A model generated the notes under the pieces. That model was not told the DNA's origin. It worked only from the letters and a program-made list of their open reading frames with translations, and ran no database searches. Of a stretch of 64,000 bases of DNA, positions 53,501 through 64,000 are shown in pieces; the first letter of the stretch is position 1, and every line of letters starts with the position of its first letter. The stretch is from Ephydatia muelleri (taxonomy: Eukaryota > Porifera > Demospongiae > Spongillida > Spongillidae): contig JABACO010000003.1 in the NCBI GenBank assembly GCA_013339895.1, forward strand, positions 1,973,860 through 2,037,859. The letters run 5' to 3'. The position numbers and the translations under genes were made by a program.

Positions 53501-55239
53501 CGCAACTCTTTCATTTCCTTCGTTGTTAGTTCGCTTCCCTGCAGATCGACCTTCAACAAACTACCTTTACGGAGTTTCTCAGACGCACCACCTCGCTGCG
53601 CATGCCCTTCAACATCCTCCAACAGAAAAACATTACGCCTAGGGACGAAGTTTGCAATTGTGGTGCCTTTATGCAAAGTTACCTCCATCGGTCCGACATT
53701 CATCACTTGAATTGAAACCTCGCCCTGGTCATTTACTCTGCTAAGACTTCTGGCTACAAGAATATAGTTGGGATTCCCTACTGACTCTCCTCCTTCTACA
53801 AGCCCTTCCTCCCCACACCAAACTGGTCCGCCAAAATCGCCCTTCATTTTACCATGCAACAATAAAACTGAATGTGCTGGCAACTTTACTGTCCGAGACA
53901 CCATTACCGATGACACCTTAAAATTATCCGCGACTCCGCCAGCACAGGTGAATCAATAAAAGGAACTTCTATTGCGCTACTACCCAACTCTCCTTTTGCA
54001 GTCAATCAACACGTCATTCTTCTCCATAAAATCTGCACCAAACAGACATTCTACCGTAAGTTCCTCACAACAGTGAATTCGTGTTCATCCTTGAAACTGC
54101 CCAACCGTACCTTAAGGCTAAGCACTCCCATAACATCTAATGGTGAGCCATTGGCCCCCATCACCTGAACATTCGAATGACGAAGCCTACCCTTTTCTGA
54201 ATCAGACAAAACTGAAAAACGGACAACAGACACCGCTGCCCCCGAATCCAACAAACACTCTACCATTTGTCCCTCAAGCTGCCCCTTTACCCGCAGTAAA
54301 CTACTAATATTGAATACGTAAGCTTGTAATGGTACATGTAACTTGCTGTGATGCTTGAATGTTTGGTGGACTACTTCCTTTCGCGCCAGCCCCCGTCCAC
54401 CGTCGGTGCTGACCCGTTGAAGTTTAAAGTACACTCCCTTTTCCAATGACCTTCCTTTCCGCATAGGAAACAAGTGTTCCTTCTCCTGCCTCCACCGTCT
54501 TCTTGCGAACTGCCACGTTGAAGTTTAAAAGACACTCTCTTTTCCGATGACCTTCTTTTCCGTTCCACGCTGTTGTTGTCGGTCGCTCTACCAGCATCCA
54601 ATTCTTCTGCTGCTCAAACGATTCAAACTTCTTTGACATCCGCTCCAACATGTGCCTGAGTTGTTCAACTTCGGTCGTTGTTTCCTTGGGATAAACAGCA
54701 TGTACCGGCACTTCCATAGTATCAGCGCCACCAAACCGCAAAGCTTCTTCAACGGTCACGGCTTCTTCAATAGCTTTATCGACGACCTTTCAACATAACC
54801 TGGCGAGTGATGGAAGGACGAAGACCAGACAAAATTTTTTTGCAGCAGCACCGCGGAACCCACATCTTCTTCAGGGTAAGCCTCTTTAAACGCCTTTAGC
54901 AACTGCGTAGCGTAGTCCATTACGCGTTCCCTGTCGTCTTGGTAACGGGAATTGAAATATCTAGCCGCCACTATTGGGTCTTTCTTAATCCCGGCCTTCT
55001 TTTCAAGGGCTTGCTTTACGTCTTCCAACGACCTTTTTTCATCCTCGCCAAGGTCCATATAGTAGTCGACAAGGTTGCCCCGCAACAACGTCGGTAAAAT
55101 TAGCAATTGCTTTTCCGCTTGCCACTGTTTCGCCACCGCCGCAAGACGAAACCTTTTCCAAGCATGTTCTAAATTGTCCGCTGAAATCTCCGGAAGTATG
55201 ATACTGTCCTGTGCCATTCCGAACCACTTCTGACACCAA

Positions 55240-55400
55240 TGTAACGTAGGTTCTCACAGTGTTCACCAAAGTCTAATATCAAATATCAAGACTGACTAGT
55301 TGCCACGCAACTGCCAATATATACACGTATAACACAACCAATCACAATACACGCACACAATGACCAATGATATAATACTATATGTTTCATATACGCCACA
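55240..55400 (-). repeat. 5' LTR of the gypsy fossil (161 bp)
   Basis: Same length as the copy at 50436, with about three differences by eye. Confidence 0.92.
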
Positions 55401-55404
55401 GAGC

Positions 55405-55930
55405 TCCAAGCACCCTACCAGCCACGTGAACTATAAAAGCACGATACATACCGTATGCGTGCGTACGCACGGTAACACACCATCATTATAAATTGACTGA
55501 AAGGTGTATGTAAAGCCCTGAGCAAGTGTAAGAAAAAAATAATACACTTTGTAGCAAACAATCCTAAGGTCAAAAGAGCACGATCAAAAATCGGTTTTCA
55601 CCGATTTGGACCCTGCTACAGTCTGTAGTTTCAAGCCGACCATCGGTCCTCACGCTGAAGACACCAGTTGTTGTCTCAATGATTGTAGTAATAAAATCCT
55701 GTGTCAAAAACAAAAAAATATCGTCAGCGGACCTTTCATATTTTACACTTCCCCCAAATTTTGGCCGTTTTCACCCACTTTACTCACGGATACGGTGTTA
55801 AGTCACACATCATTGATTATATTCATGTACCTTTCAAAACTGAGCAAGCTCCCTTCATGTGGTGGATAATGTAAACTGATAGGACAGCTACAAAAATATG
55901 CGAATATATACATCATGTACAATGTGAGCA
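55405..55930. other. no recognisable feature
   Basis: Short ORFs only. The 87-codon plus-strand ORF at 55606 has no family resemblance that I can name. Confidence 0.4.
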
Positions 55931-56560
55931 GCTGAATGTGTATGCAAGCACATTGCTCATCTGCAATATGCTTTACTAGACAACTGCTTCCTTGCTTTGA
56001 TTGCAGTCCACATAAAGCCACGATTTTTCTATTTGATGCATCTGAGCAAACACGACAACAATTCTTGCTGCAGGGGCTCCTACAAACACTGCATAGTCTA
56101 CTTGCATAAGTAGCAGTGCACTGTTCAGAATCCTTGTTGTATAGTGGAAGAGACGTGAGTGTACAAAAGTATGTAGCAAGTGTTTATTTTCATTTTCAAG
56201 CCATTTACGATGGTTAGCTTATGTGCCTATGCTTTCTGCATTAGCGCAAGCCATTGGCAACAGCTTCTTCAGTAAAGTCAGAGTGGCTCAGCATACTGCT
56301 TCCTGGGTGGAACTTCTGGTACAAGACGTATGCGTCAGTTTCCACAATCACTAGAACAGTTGTCAAAACACGGTTTGTCCAAGACTGGGTTTGCATGCTT
56401 TTTCCAGTGCCAGGCCTCTTGACGCATGTGATTGTTGATGTCTATAATTGATGCTGCATCAAAATAGACCTTCTTTCGCTTGACAGTTTTGTATATACTT
56501 CAGTCTGTCCTACCTCCTCTCCATCTTCATCAAGCATCTCTCTCCATCTGCTCTTGTTAG
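55930..56560 (-). pseudogene. degraded DDE transposase, C-terminal part, perhaps piggyBac-like
   Basis: Minus-strand pieces read FDAASIIDINNHMRQ, then TDAYVLYQKFHPGSSMLSHS and DFTEEAVANGL, then a Cys-rich end CSVCRSPCSKNCCRVCSDAS followed by IVALCGLQSKQGSSCLVKHI. The order (a line with the D..N.HMRQ-type motif, an NAY.LY helix, HSDF.EE, then a terminal Cys-rich zinc finger) resembles the end of piggyBac/PGBD transposases. Frames change between pieces and there are stops, so it is a remnant. The family call is from motif order only. Confidence 0.4.
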
Positions 56561-56639
56561 ATGGCTTACCAGGGAGAGTTGTAGAATGTGTGGACATGAA
56601 ACACTTTCTAACTTATCCCCCATGCATGAGCCATGATGC

Positions 56640-56851
56640 TATTTATCCCCCATCAAGACATGCAAACAAAACGTATACCCAGCTAGCTAACTTTAAAGGC
56701 CAGTACAGTAAAGGTTCTGTGTACACTGAAACCAAAGCAGATAAGGAAATCACCACTCAATGAATTTCAATTACCTAGTTAACACAGTTCACCTTCAGGA
56801 GGGAGAGTGGACTTAACCTAACCATAATGGTCATACACCCAAGCACACACC

Positions 56852-56882
<31 letters not shown>

Positions 56883-58030
56883 TGCAGAATCACATGGACG
56901 CTCATCAGTGAATCACACTCTTGTAGCAAGTAATTTAAAATCCATGCAAATTTTTAAAAAGGCACAAAACAACTTAGAACGCAAGGTCTTTAGCACATGT
57001 ACTTGATTAATTGTGCATACCAATGAATGGGCTTTGATTGAAGAGAGACTGGAGAGTTGCATAGAGAAATAGTAAAGTGTGTTTTTAGTATCGTAGAGTT
57101 AGTATTGAAAGATTTTTACCCCACAAACATACAGAAAGCACACAAATGCACACACACAAATGCACACACACGCAAACGCATACAGACATGCACACATACA
57201 CATGACACACATACACACGCAGAGAGAGATAAGCTCTTGGGACACTATCTATCAATCACGTGTGCATGGAAATGGATGGACTTTTGAATCCTAGAGTGGA
57301 TTTTCATCATACACAGTTTCATACAGGGTATAACACACAGGGTAACTCGCGTACAAAAAGCATGCCACAACACAGAGACACACACACACATACAGAAACA
57401 CACAGATACAGACACAGACACATATTCACAGACATAGAAAGAAACGTGTGGACACTCATTTACATGTATATAATGGATGGGTAGAGTTACTAGGGAATTG
57501 CATAGCGGTCGTAGAGTGGATTTGTATCACACACAGGTTAATATACACATGCACAGAGTAGAACGTACAGAAAATATGACACTGCACACACACAGAGACA
57601 CAGGCACACAAAAAACACATGCATAGACACACACATGGACACGCACACACACACAAACACACGACCACACGCACTGATACACAGAAACACACATGGACAC
57701 ACAGAAAGAAACACATGGACACTTATCTATCAAGTGTGCATGGCAATGGATGGGTAGACACTCAGAAATACACATAACCACACAAACAGAGACTCATTTA
57801 TTCCCACTGTACAGTGGCCACAGAGCTACACCAAGATGAAAACCACCATATGGGACATGCATGGAATAGGACAGATTTTGTAATAACCAACTGACGTTCT
57901 GGCTCAAAAAGGGTCTTTAGTACTTATTAAGCTCTTAACATAGATATATCACAAATAGCTGCTATTTTAGACACACGTCCGTACAACAGTTTAGATGGCA
58001 GTTAGGTATAGATTGACCATCCTTGCATGG
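56640..58030. mobile_element. TG/CA-rich element, copy 3
   Basis: 56650-56960 is the inverted counterpart of 41325-41710 (GTATACCCAGCTAGCT, CCATAATGGTCATACACCCA, CA tract at about 56858-56882). 57040-57130 matches 40300-40400 directly (GACTGGAGAGTTGCATAGAG). 57770-58030 matches the right end of copy 1 (GATGAAAACCACCATATGGG, TTCTGGCTCAAAAAGGGTCT, TAGATGGCAGTTA). Confidence 0.68.
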
Positions 58031-58375
58031 CATCGGCATCTGTTCAGTAGGGGTCTCCTCCCACATTCAGGTGTGGATGGTTCAGTAAAAACAAGTTACG
58101 GTAGTTGTCTGATTACGACGACACTTCTGTCCAGTCACATAGGCTTTGCTCTAAAACATATAAGGAGATTTTTGCCAACTCGTATTAGGATGGAAAAAAG
58201 GAATATTTATTATTGAATTCATAATTTGGAGAACTGTAATTTTTCACAGCATGATCATTTATTGATAGCCTTCAGGTAGATTATTATGGATACGTGAGGG
58301 TGTAAGGTCATTTCTATCAACGCCAAGAATTTTCTCAACTATCATTATTTGTTATTTTGTCCTACATGTAACTAG
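58031..58375. other. no recognisable feature
   Basis: It begins with a short echo of ankyrin intron sequence (GTAGGGGTCTCCTCCCACAT at about 58046). The rest is AT-rich and without coding content. Confidence 0.4.
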
Positions 58376-59139
58376 TTATTCCAATTGTGAGTAACTAAAA
58401 ATGTTGAAAAAAGCAGTAGAAATTAGGAAATAATACATTTTATAGCAGCGTAAATAACATGTTTTTGGAACATGACTCCATTTGGAAGTACCTGTGTAGT
58501 GAATCTACAGTCTCCCATCCTTAACAATAGTACAACTGAGCAGAGACACTGTTTCACAATTATTGCTACATGTATGTAGTTATAGTTGGCCCTACAATAA
58601 TCTATCACAAGTTATTACTACTCTCAGCTATGCTAATTTTGTCGCTGAACAAATGAGAAGTCAGATTGTGTGATGTGGTCTGAAAAGGAGCTGCATGTAT
58701 TTCCACCTGCTATTATGAGCCCACCTCTTTGTCACTCTTAATCATGGTTGGGGGCAGACATCCATACATCTTTACCATGTACATGGCATCCCATGCAAGA
58801 TGCACTAAAAAGAAATTGCAACCTTACTTCCAACAATCTGTTACCAAACCTCCAAAGCTCTAATGCACAAAAACTTTTGCACACTGTATACATGTGCAAC
58901 GTGTGTGTGTATATAGGTCGTATTAATGAGCAGATGTACTTATTACGCATATAGTTGTGGTTACATCCCCAATGTTCAGGATCAGCAGTTGACATTTGAG
59001 TCACTAGGATACAGTCTTGCAACGGGGTACAGTCTTGCAATGGGATATACCATCCCAACTTCATAGTAACCCCATCCTCATCACATTTTCTCTGTGCTCG
59101 GTACAGGGTGAACAGATCATACAAGGAAACTGAACTTAC

Positions 59140-59239
59140 CTTTTTTCTGCACATTGACTTGTAAACCCCCATCCAATAGCAACTCCACACACTCCACATT
59201 CTCTGTCGCTGAAGCCACCATAAGTGTGGTCCATCCATC
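59140..59239 (-). pseudogene. ankyrin exon, minus-strand locus, copy 1 (frame-shifted by one base)
   Basis: Acceptor ...GCACTTATTACAG. The repeat starts DGWTTLMVASATEN and continues VECVELLLDGGLQVNVQKK, but an extra A in the final A run makes the exon 100 nt before the GTAAGT donor. Spliced to a phase-0 exon it would shift the frame. The conserved Gly after the first helix is also changed (EN for GN). Confidence 0.75.
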
Positions 59240-61183
59240 CTGTAATAAGTGCATGTCTTCATGGAGTAACACAAATGCCAAATGCACACATGCCATTGGT
59301 TTACATAAAGAGAGAGTACCACACAGTTCATCAACACAACAAACTACACACAGCCAACGAGGCCTCATTAGTGTGCTGTGCCTCATCTCCAGACCACCAG
59401 ACAACTGTATTTTGTACCCATACTTTGTATTGTACTGGATGCGCATCCACATATTTAAGTGGGGGAGAGGGGAGTGGGGCCGTTCGGAAGGATGTTGTTG
59501 GACCTCTATCAAGAAGCAGGTAGAGGAACAATTATGTCCTAGTAGTCTGCGACTATGCGACTAGGCATCTGGAGCCAGTGGCATTGAGGTCCGTAGATGT
59601 GGAACGTGTGTTGGGAGTAGCTGCTTACTGCTGGAGGAGCTGTATTGAGTGATGCATGTTCCACCAATCCGGACCAGTTTGTATCATCCGCAAACGGACG
59701 GGTAAGTTGAGTGATTTAATGGAACACTGAAGCCGATGATGAGGAAGGTGTTGACTTCAGAGGGTCAAGACTGGGAGAAGTGGTGGCCATACAAGTACAT
59801 GCTGTTCGCCTATAGAGAAGAGCCTCAAAGCATGTACAGGGTTTTCACGGTACTAAACCACATGTAGATTCGTGTAAGGGCAATGACTATATCAGTAGTT
59901 CCACAATAGGTGGAATCAAGCAATAATCCCCCCCTTTCGTCTTTCGTATTTAAGGCCTATTATATTAACGTACTGATGAAGCAACCTTCTTGTATTTCCG
60001 CTCCCCACCATGACCTAGAGTGACAAAGAGGTGGAGGTGGACATATATGTAGCTATCTTTTCTAACTACATCACACGCAATCTGACTTCTCATCTGTTCA
60101 GGGGCATAATTGGCAGCCGAGAGTACTAATCAGTTTTGATACTTTACCATTTGCAGATAACATTACTCTAGCACAGCATTGAAATTGGTCAATTGTTCAT
60201 CCCTTCAAAAAGTTCTCCATGCATCTCTGAAACTCCAAACGGTAACCTATTATATCAGAATAGGTATTAATTGTCATTTTTTGTTATTTATTCCTACATG
60301 TGTAAACTTTAATTCCTGACATTGATTTATACATCATACAATTACACACAGAAAGATCAGTAGTCCATTGCATCGACCTGCATGTCTGCCACCTGCAAGG
60401 ATCTTGCATGTAAATAGTTATTCCAATTGTGAGTAACTAAAAATGTTGAAAAAAGTGGTAAAAATTATGCATTTTATAGCAGCGTTAATAACATGTTTGG
60501 AATATGACTCCATTTGGAAGTACCTGTGTAGTGAATCTACAGTCTCCTATCCTTAACAATAGTACAACAGAGCAGAGACACTGTTTCACAATTATTGCTA
60601 CATGTATGTAGTTATAGTTGGCCCTACATTAATCTATCACAACTTATTACTACTCTCAGCTATGCTAGTTATGTCTCTGAACAAATGAAAAGTCAGATTG
60701 TGTGATGTGGTCTGAAAAGGAGCTGCATGTATGTCCACCTGCTATTATGAGCCCACCTTTGTCACTCTTGATCATTGTTGGGGGCAGACATCCATGCATC
60801 TTTACCATGCACACGCATCCCATGCAAGATGCACTAAAAAGAAATTGCAACCTTACTTCTTACAATCTGTTACCAAACCTCCAACCTCCAATGCACAAAA
60901 ACATTTGCACACTGTATGCATGTGCAATGTGTGTGTATATATATGGAGGTCGTATTAATGAGCAGATGTACTTATTACACATGTAGTTTGTGGTTACATC
61001 TCCAATGTTCAGGATCAGCGGTTGACATTTGTGTCCCCAGGATACAGTCTTACAACAGGGGGGTAGCAACAGGGTACAGTCTTGCAATGGGATATACCAT
61101 CCCAACCCCATAGAACCCCATCTTCATCACATCTTCTCTGTGCCCGGTAGGGTGAACAGGTCATACAAGGAAACTGAACTCAC

Positions 61184-61282
61184 CTTTTTCTGCACATTGA
61201 CTTGTAAACCCCTATCCAATAGCAACTCCACACACTCAACATTCCCTGTCACTGAAGCCACCATAAGTGCGGTCCATCCATC
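61184..61282 (-). CDS. ankyrin exon, minus-strand locus, copy 2
   Basis: 99 nt, acceptor GCACTTATTACAG, donor GTGAGTTC. Starts DGWTALMVASVTGN and ends LLLDRGLQVNVQKK. The upstream intron, read on the minus strand, matches the class A leader of the main array (GGGTACAAAATACAGTTAT-type and GATGAGGCACAGCACAC phrases). It therefore belongs to the same gene family but points the other way. No further exon of this gene was found in the window. Confidence 0.8.
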
Positions 61283-62219
61283 CTGTAATAAGTGCATGTC
61301 TTCATGGAGTAACACAAATGCCAAATGCACACGTGCCATTGGTCTACTACTGTACATAAGGAGAGAGTACCACACAGTTCATCAACACAACAAACTACCC
61401 ACAGCCAACGTGGTGTGCTGTGCCTCATCCTCAGACCACCAGATAACTGTATTTTGTACCCATACTTTGTCATGTACTGGATGTGTATCCACATAATTAA
61501 GTGGGGGGTGGGGAGTGGGGCCTTTTGGAAGGATATTGTTGGACCTCTATCAAGAAGCAGGTAGAGAAACAAGTATGTCCTAGTAGTCTGCGACTTGCGA
61601 GTAGGTATCTGGAGCCAGTGGCATTGAGGTTCGTAGATATAGAACGTGTGGTGGGGGGAGCTGATCCTGTTCTTTGCTGTTGGAGGAGCTGTATTAAGTG
61701 GTGCATGTTAGACCAATCCGGACAAGTTTGTATCATCCACAAACAGATGGGTAAGTTGAGTGATTTAATGGAACGCTGAAGCCGATGATGAGGAAGGTGT
61801 TGACTTCAGAGGGTCAAGACTGGGAGAAGTGGTGGCAATACAATGTACGTGCTGTTCGCCTATAGAGAAGGGTGTCAAGCATGTACAGGGTTTTCATGGT
61901 ACTAAAACACATGTAGATTAGTGTAGGCAACGACTATATCAGTACTTCCACAATAGGTAGAATCAAGCAATAATCCCCCCCCCCCCCCCCCATCCCTCCA
62001 TTCGTATTTAAGGCCTATTATATTAACGTACTGTTGAAGAAACCTTCTTGTATTTCCGCTCCCAACCATGACCTAGAGTAACAAAGAGGTGGAGGTGGAG
62101 GTGGATATATATGTAGCTCTCTTTTCAAACTACATCACACACAATCTGACTTCTCAATTGTTCAGGGGCATCATTAGCAGCTGAGAGTACTAATCAGTGT
62201 TGATACTTAACCATTTACA

Positions 62220-64000
62220 GATTACATTACTCTAGTACAGCATTGAAATTGGTAAAAAGTTCCCTTCAAAAAGTTCTCCATGCATCTCTGAAACTCCAAA
62301 GGGTAACCTATTATATCATAATAGGTATTAATTGTCACAAAATACTTGGAATCCTCCTCTAACTCCAGCTGCAAGTATGGTTGAGACATATCAAGCTTTG
62401 AAAAGTGTTTACCTCCACCGTTAGGCTGCTTAGACAGTGTGAAAAGTGTTTAGCCCCTACAGTACCTTTTTTCCCCAAGTGGTGTGTCATTATGATTTGT
62501 ATCTCTTAGCTTCCTGCTGTCCAATTTACGCATCTTTGCAATATGGCCAACCTTGTTGCAACTTTGACATTTTGCCTCCCGAAACATACAGGATCCGGCC
62601 CAATGTCTTCCCCCATACAAGTACCAGTTCACTATTGGAACACTGTCTTTCCCAACAGACTTCTCTTTGTCATCTGACACATTGGTACCACTGTAGTGAA
62701 CACTTGAGGTTGCCATGGTACTGTTCTTGATATCTTCAATGCCCTTCTCCTCAATTTCTATACCAATTGCCAAGTCCTGTGCCATTCTATGCAATAACTA
62801 TTTCTCTGCCAGTAGTCATGCAGTATGCCTCCACATACTAATCTGTCCCCTAACCATATCTTTCAGATAGTGATAAATTCACATATCTCTCGTAGTGCAA
62901 CCAAGTACTGACCAATAGTCTCACCTTACACTCGTACCAACAGTTGAACTTAAAACTATCACAGACAGTTTGGGGTCTTAGTAGACTTTACAAGTTTCTC
63001 AGATATTAACGAGTGAACCACTATAGCTTGTAAGTAGTCGGACCACACTGTGTCAGTGGATGGAAATCTTATTTCCATCAATCATCACCTCATTTGCCAT
63101 GAAGTAGTAACTCAAATGCTCAGCATATGATGTCCAGACAATGTGCCATGCGTTGCTGCCGTGACTAGTTTATCCTCATCGCAATTTGTTATATCTTCAG
63201 TCTCAAGATACAACCAATTTCCTATGTATTATATGAATTGAATCACAGCTACAAACATCCTAACACACAAAATATTACAACACACAAAAATGTCTCTGTG
63301 GGTGGTTCACATGCCCCCACGTGATCACAGTTTGCTACTCTATGTCAACCTTACAAACAATGATGGACATACAGTCATGAGGGATGAGGGGTACGGATCC
63401 CTTAGTGTGTTCAATCAGGTGATGAAAATGTGCAGCGACTTTCCTGCTGATTCTTATGGAAAGGTTGTGTGACTGCTGCCCATGTGTCCAAGTCCAATTG
63501 AATTGGAACTTTGTTTGAAGTTATGACATGTACAATGTGAATAGTGTGTGGGCCATACCTTTATTTTTCAACTGGTGATTCGATATGATTTGTATCTCTT
63601 GGCTTCCTGCTGCCCCATTTACAGATCCATGCAATATGGCAACCTTGTTGCAACTATGGCATTCCGCCCCTCCGAAACCTACATGATCCGGCCAATGTCT
63701 TCCCCCACAGTTCACCTTTGGAACACTATCTTTTCCAACAGGCTTCTCTTTGCCATCTGGCACATTGGCACCACTCTAGTGAATGCTTGAGGTTGCCATG
63801 CTACTGTTCCAGATGTCTGGAGTGCGTTCTTCACAACCAATTGCCAAGTCCAGCACCATATCGTACAATAACTCTTTCACAGCCAGTAACCTTGCCTTCA
63901 CATATTAATCTGTCCCCTCACATATCCTTCAGATAGTCTTTACATTAACACTGTTCATGCGGATATCTCTTGTAGTGTGACTACGTACAGAGTAATGGTC
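62220..64000 (-). mobile_element. Ty3/gypsy fossil debris (gag zinc-knuckle region in two copies, RT scrap)
   Basis: The minus-strand stretch at 62794-62450 and a second copy at about 63790-63540 resemble the gag C-terminus of gypsy elements, with two zinc-knuckle-like Cys/His clusters. A piece of the reverse transcriptase fingers/palm lies at about 62450-62220. Between the two gag copies (62800-63540) there is more gag-like and unassigned sequence. It is heavily broken, with many breaks, and old. The right end is beyond the window. Confidence 0.65.

Larger units (their letters stand above)
50436..55400 (-). mobile_element. Ty3/gypsy LTR retrotransposon fossil, nearly complete layout
   Basis: 161-bp LTRs lie at both ends, each TG...CA, flanked by GAGC (50432-50435 and 55401-55404). 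On the minus strand the 5' LTR is at 55240-55400. It is followed by a primer-binding-like site beginning TGG, then gag with zinc knuckles (about 55.2-54.4 kb), an aspartic protease (about 54.3-54.0), reverse transcriptase (about 53.4-52.7), RNase H (about 52.6-52.3), integrase with zinc-binding domain and core (about 52.2-51.1) and an integrase tail to about 50.65. A purine-rich tract adjoins the 3' LTR. The LTRs agree at about 98 %, so insertion was fairly recent. It is broken, with roughly five or more breaks. Confidence 0.92.
58376..62340. repeat. two tandem ~2.04-kb units with a minus-strand ankyrin exon each
   Basis: Unit 1 is about 58376-60417 and unit 2 about 60418-62340. Shared landmarks: GTGAGTAACTAAAAATGTTG (58388 and 60430), TGTGATGTGGTCTGAAAAGG (58671 and about 60702), the ankyrin exon, TGACTTCAGAGGGTCAAGAC (about 59752 and 61800) and ACTCCAAA.GGTAACCTATTA (about 60234 and 62292). 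Divergence is visible throughout, so the duplication is older than the 579-bp one. Both units include a scrap of gypsy RT (about 60180-60280 and 62220-62345). Confidence 0.85.

Noticed and set aside
58738-59337. 199-codon minus-strand ORF overlapping ankyrin exon copy 1
   Set aside because: It reads another frame through the exon and its introns. The true exon is the 99/100-nt segment with the conserved acceptor.
62450-62794. Zinc-knuckle ORF as a host nucleic-acid-binding gene
   Set aside because: Context (RT scrap next to it, second damaged copy 1 kb away) points to gypsy gag debris.
1-64000. tRNA, rRNA, riboswitch or bacterial operon signals
   Set aside because: No cloverleaf with a plausible TTCGA loop, no rRNA core sequence and no prokaryotic gene layout were seen by eye. 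A covariance-model scan would be needed to exclude small RNAs.

Overview
This window reads as animal nuclear DNA, not bacterial or phage. It has short GT-AG introns, a 5-oxoprolinase exon, non-LTR and LTR retroelement remains, Mutator-like and other DNA transposons, and long TG/CA tracts. The mix of one-repeat-per-exon ankyrin genes, SWIM/Ulp1/PHD transposons and very frequent TACATGTA-type words suggests an early-branching invertebrate. A demosponge is my best guess, but that is inference and no species marker is present.

Layout. 0-1.3 kb: the 3' end of a Ty3/gypsy fossil. 1.4-1.8 kb: the first two exons of a 5-oxoprolinase gene, cut off mid-exon. 2.2-5.5 kb (minus): a Mutator-like transposase gene joined to SWIM, Ulp1-protease and PHD domains. 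6.5-7.3 kb (minus): possible exons of unrecognised genes. 7.9-36.5 kb (plus): the main feature, an ankyrin gene built from 34 intact 99-nt exons plus several damaged ones. Each exon encodes exactly one 33-residue ankyrin repeat and each is bounded by phase-0 introns. The exons fall into classes that I call E, A, B, C and D from their donor-side introns. E-A occurs three times in tandem with a 1.56-kb period. It is followed by seven rounds of a higher-order A-B-C-D cassette. In one round the A exon is multiplied seven times with a ~579-bp period. Introns of the array hold a gypsy fossil (14.2-16.3 kb), two copies of a hairpin MITE, and a TIR element that itself carries a LINE (32.6-34.2 kb). 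The right edge is rearranged and decays to about 38.5 kb.

39-42.3 kb and 56.6-58.0 kb hold TG/CA-rich repetitive elements with long inverted ends. 42,389-49,364 is a 6,976-bp element with a 26-bp perfect terminal inverted repeat, flanked by TTAA on both sides. Its minus-strand gene encodes a DDE-type protein of a family I cannot name. That gene is split by a second element carrying an intron-rich retroviral-type integrase gene with a C-terminal PHD finger (Ginger/GIN-like). 50,436-55,400 is an almost complete-looking Ty3/gypsy fossil with 161-bp LTRs. 55.9-56.6 kb is a degraded, perhaps piggyBac-like, transposase. 58.4-62.3 kb is a 2.04-kb tandem duplication; each copy carries a minus-strand ankyrin exon related to the main array, including its intron. 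62.2-64 kb holds gypsy gag and RT debris.

The ankyrin exons are the only genes that look like a working host locus. Because every exon is 99 nt and every intron is phase 0, any subset of exons can be joined in frame. The locus could therefore yield many ankyrin solenoids by splicing or by unequal crossing-over. I see neither the initiator exon nor any C-terminal effector domain in the window. I saw no rRNA, tRNA or CRISPR, and no promoter I could define.
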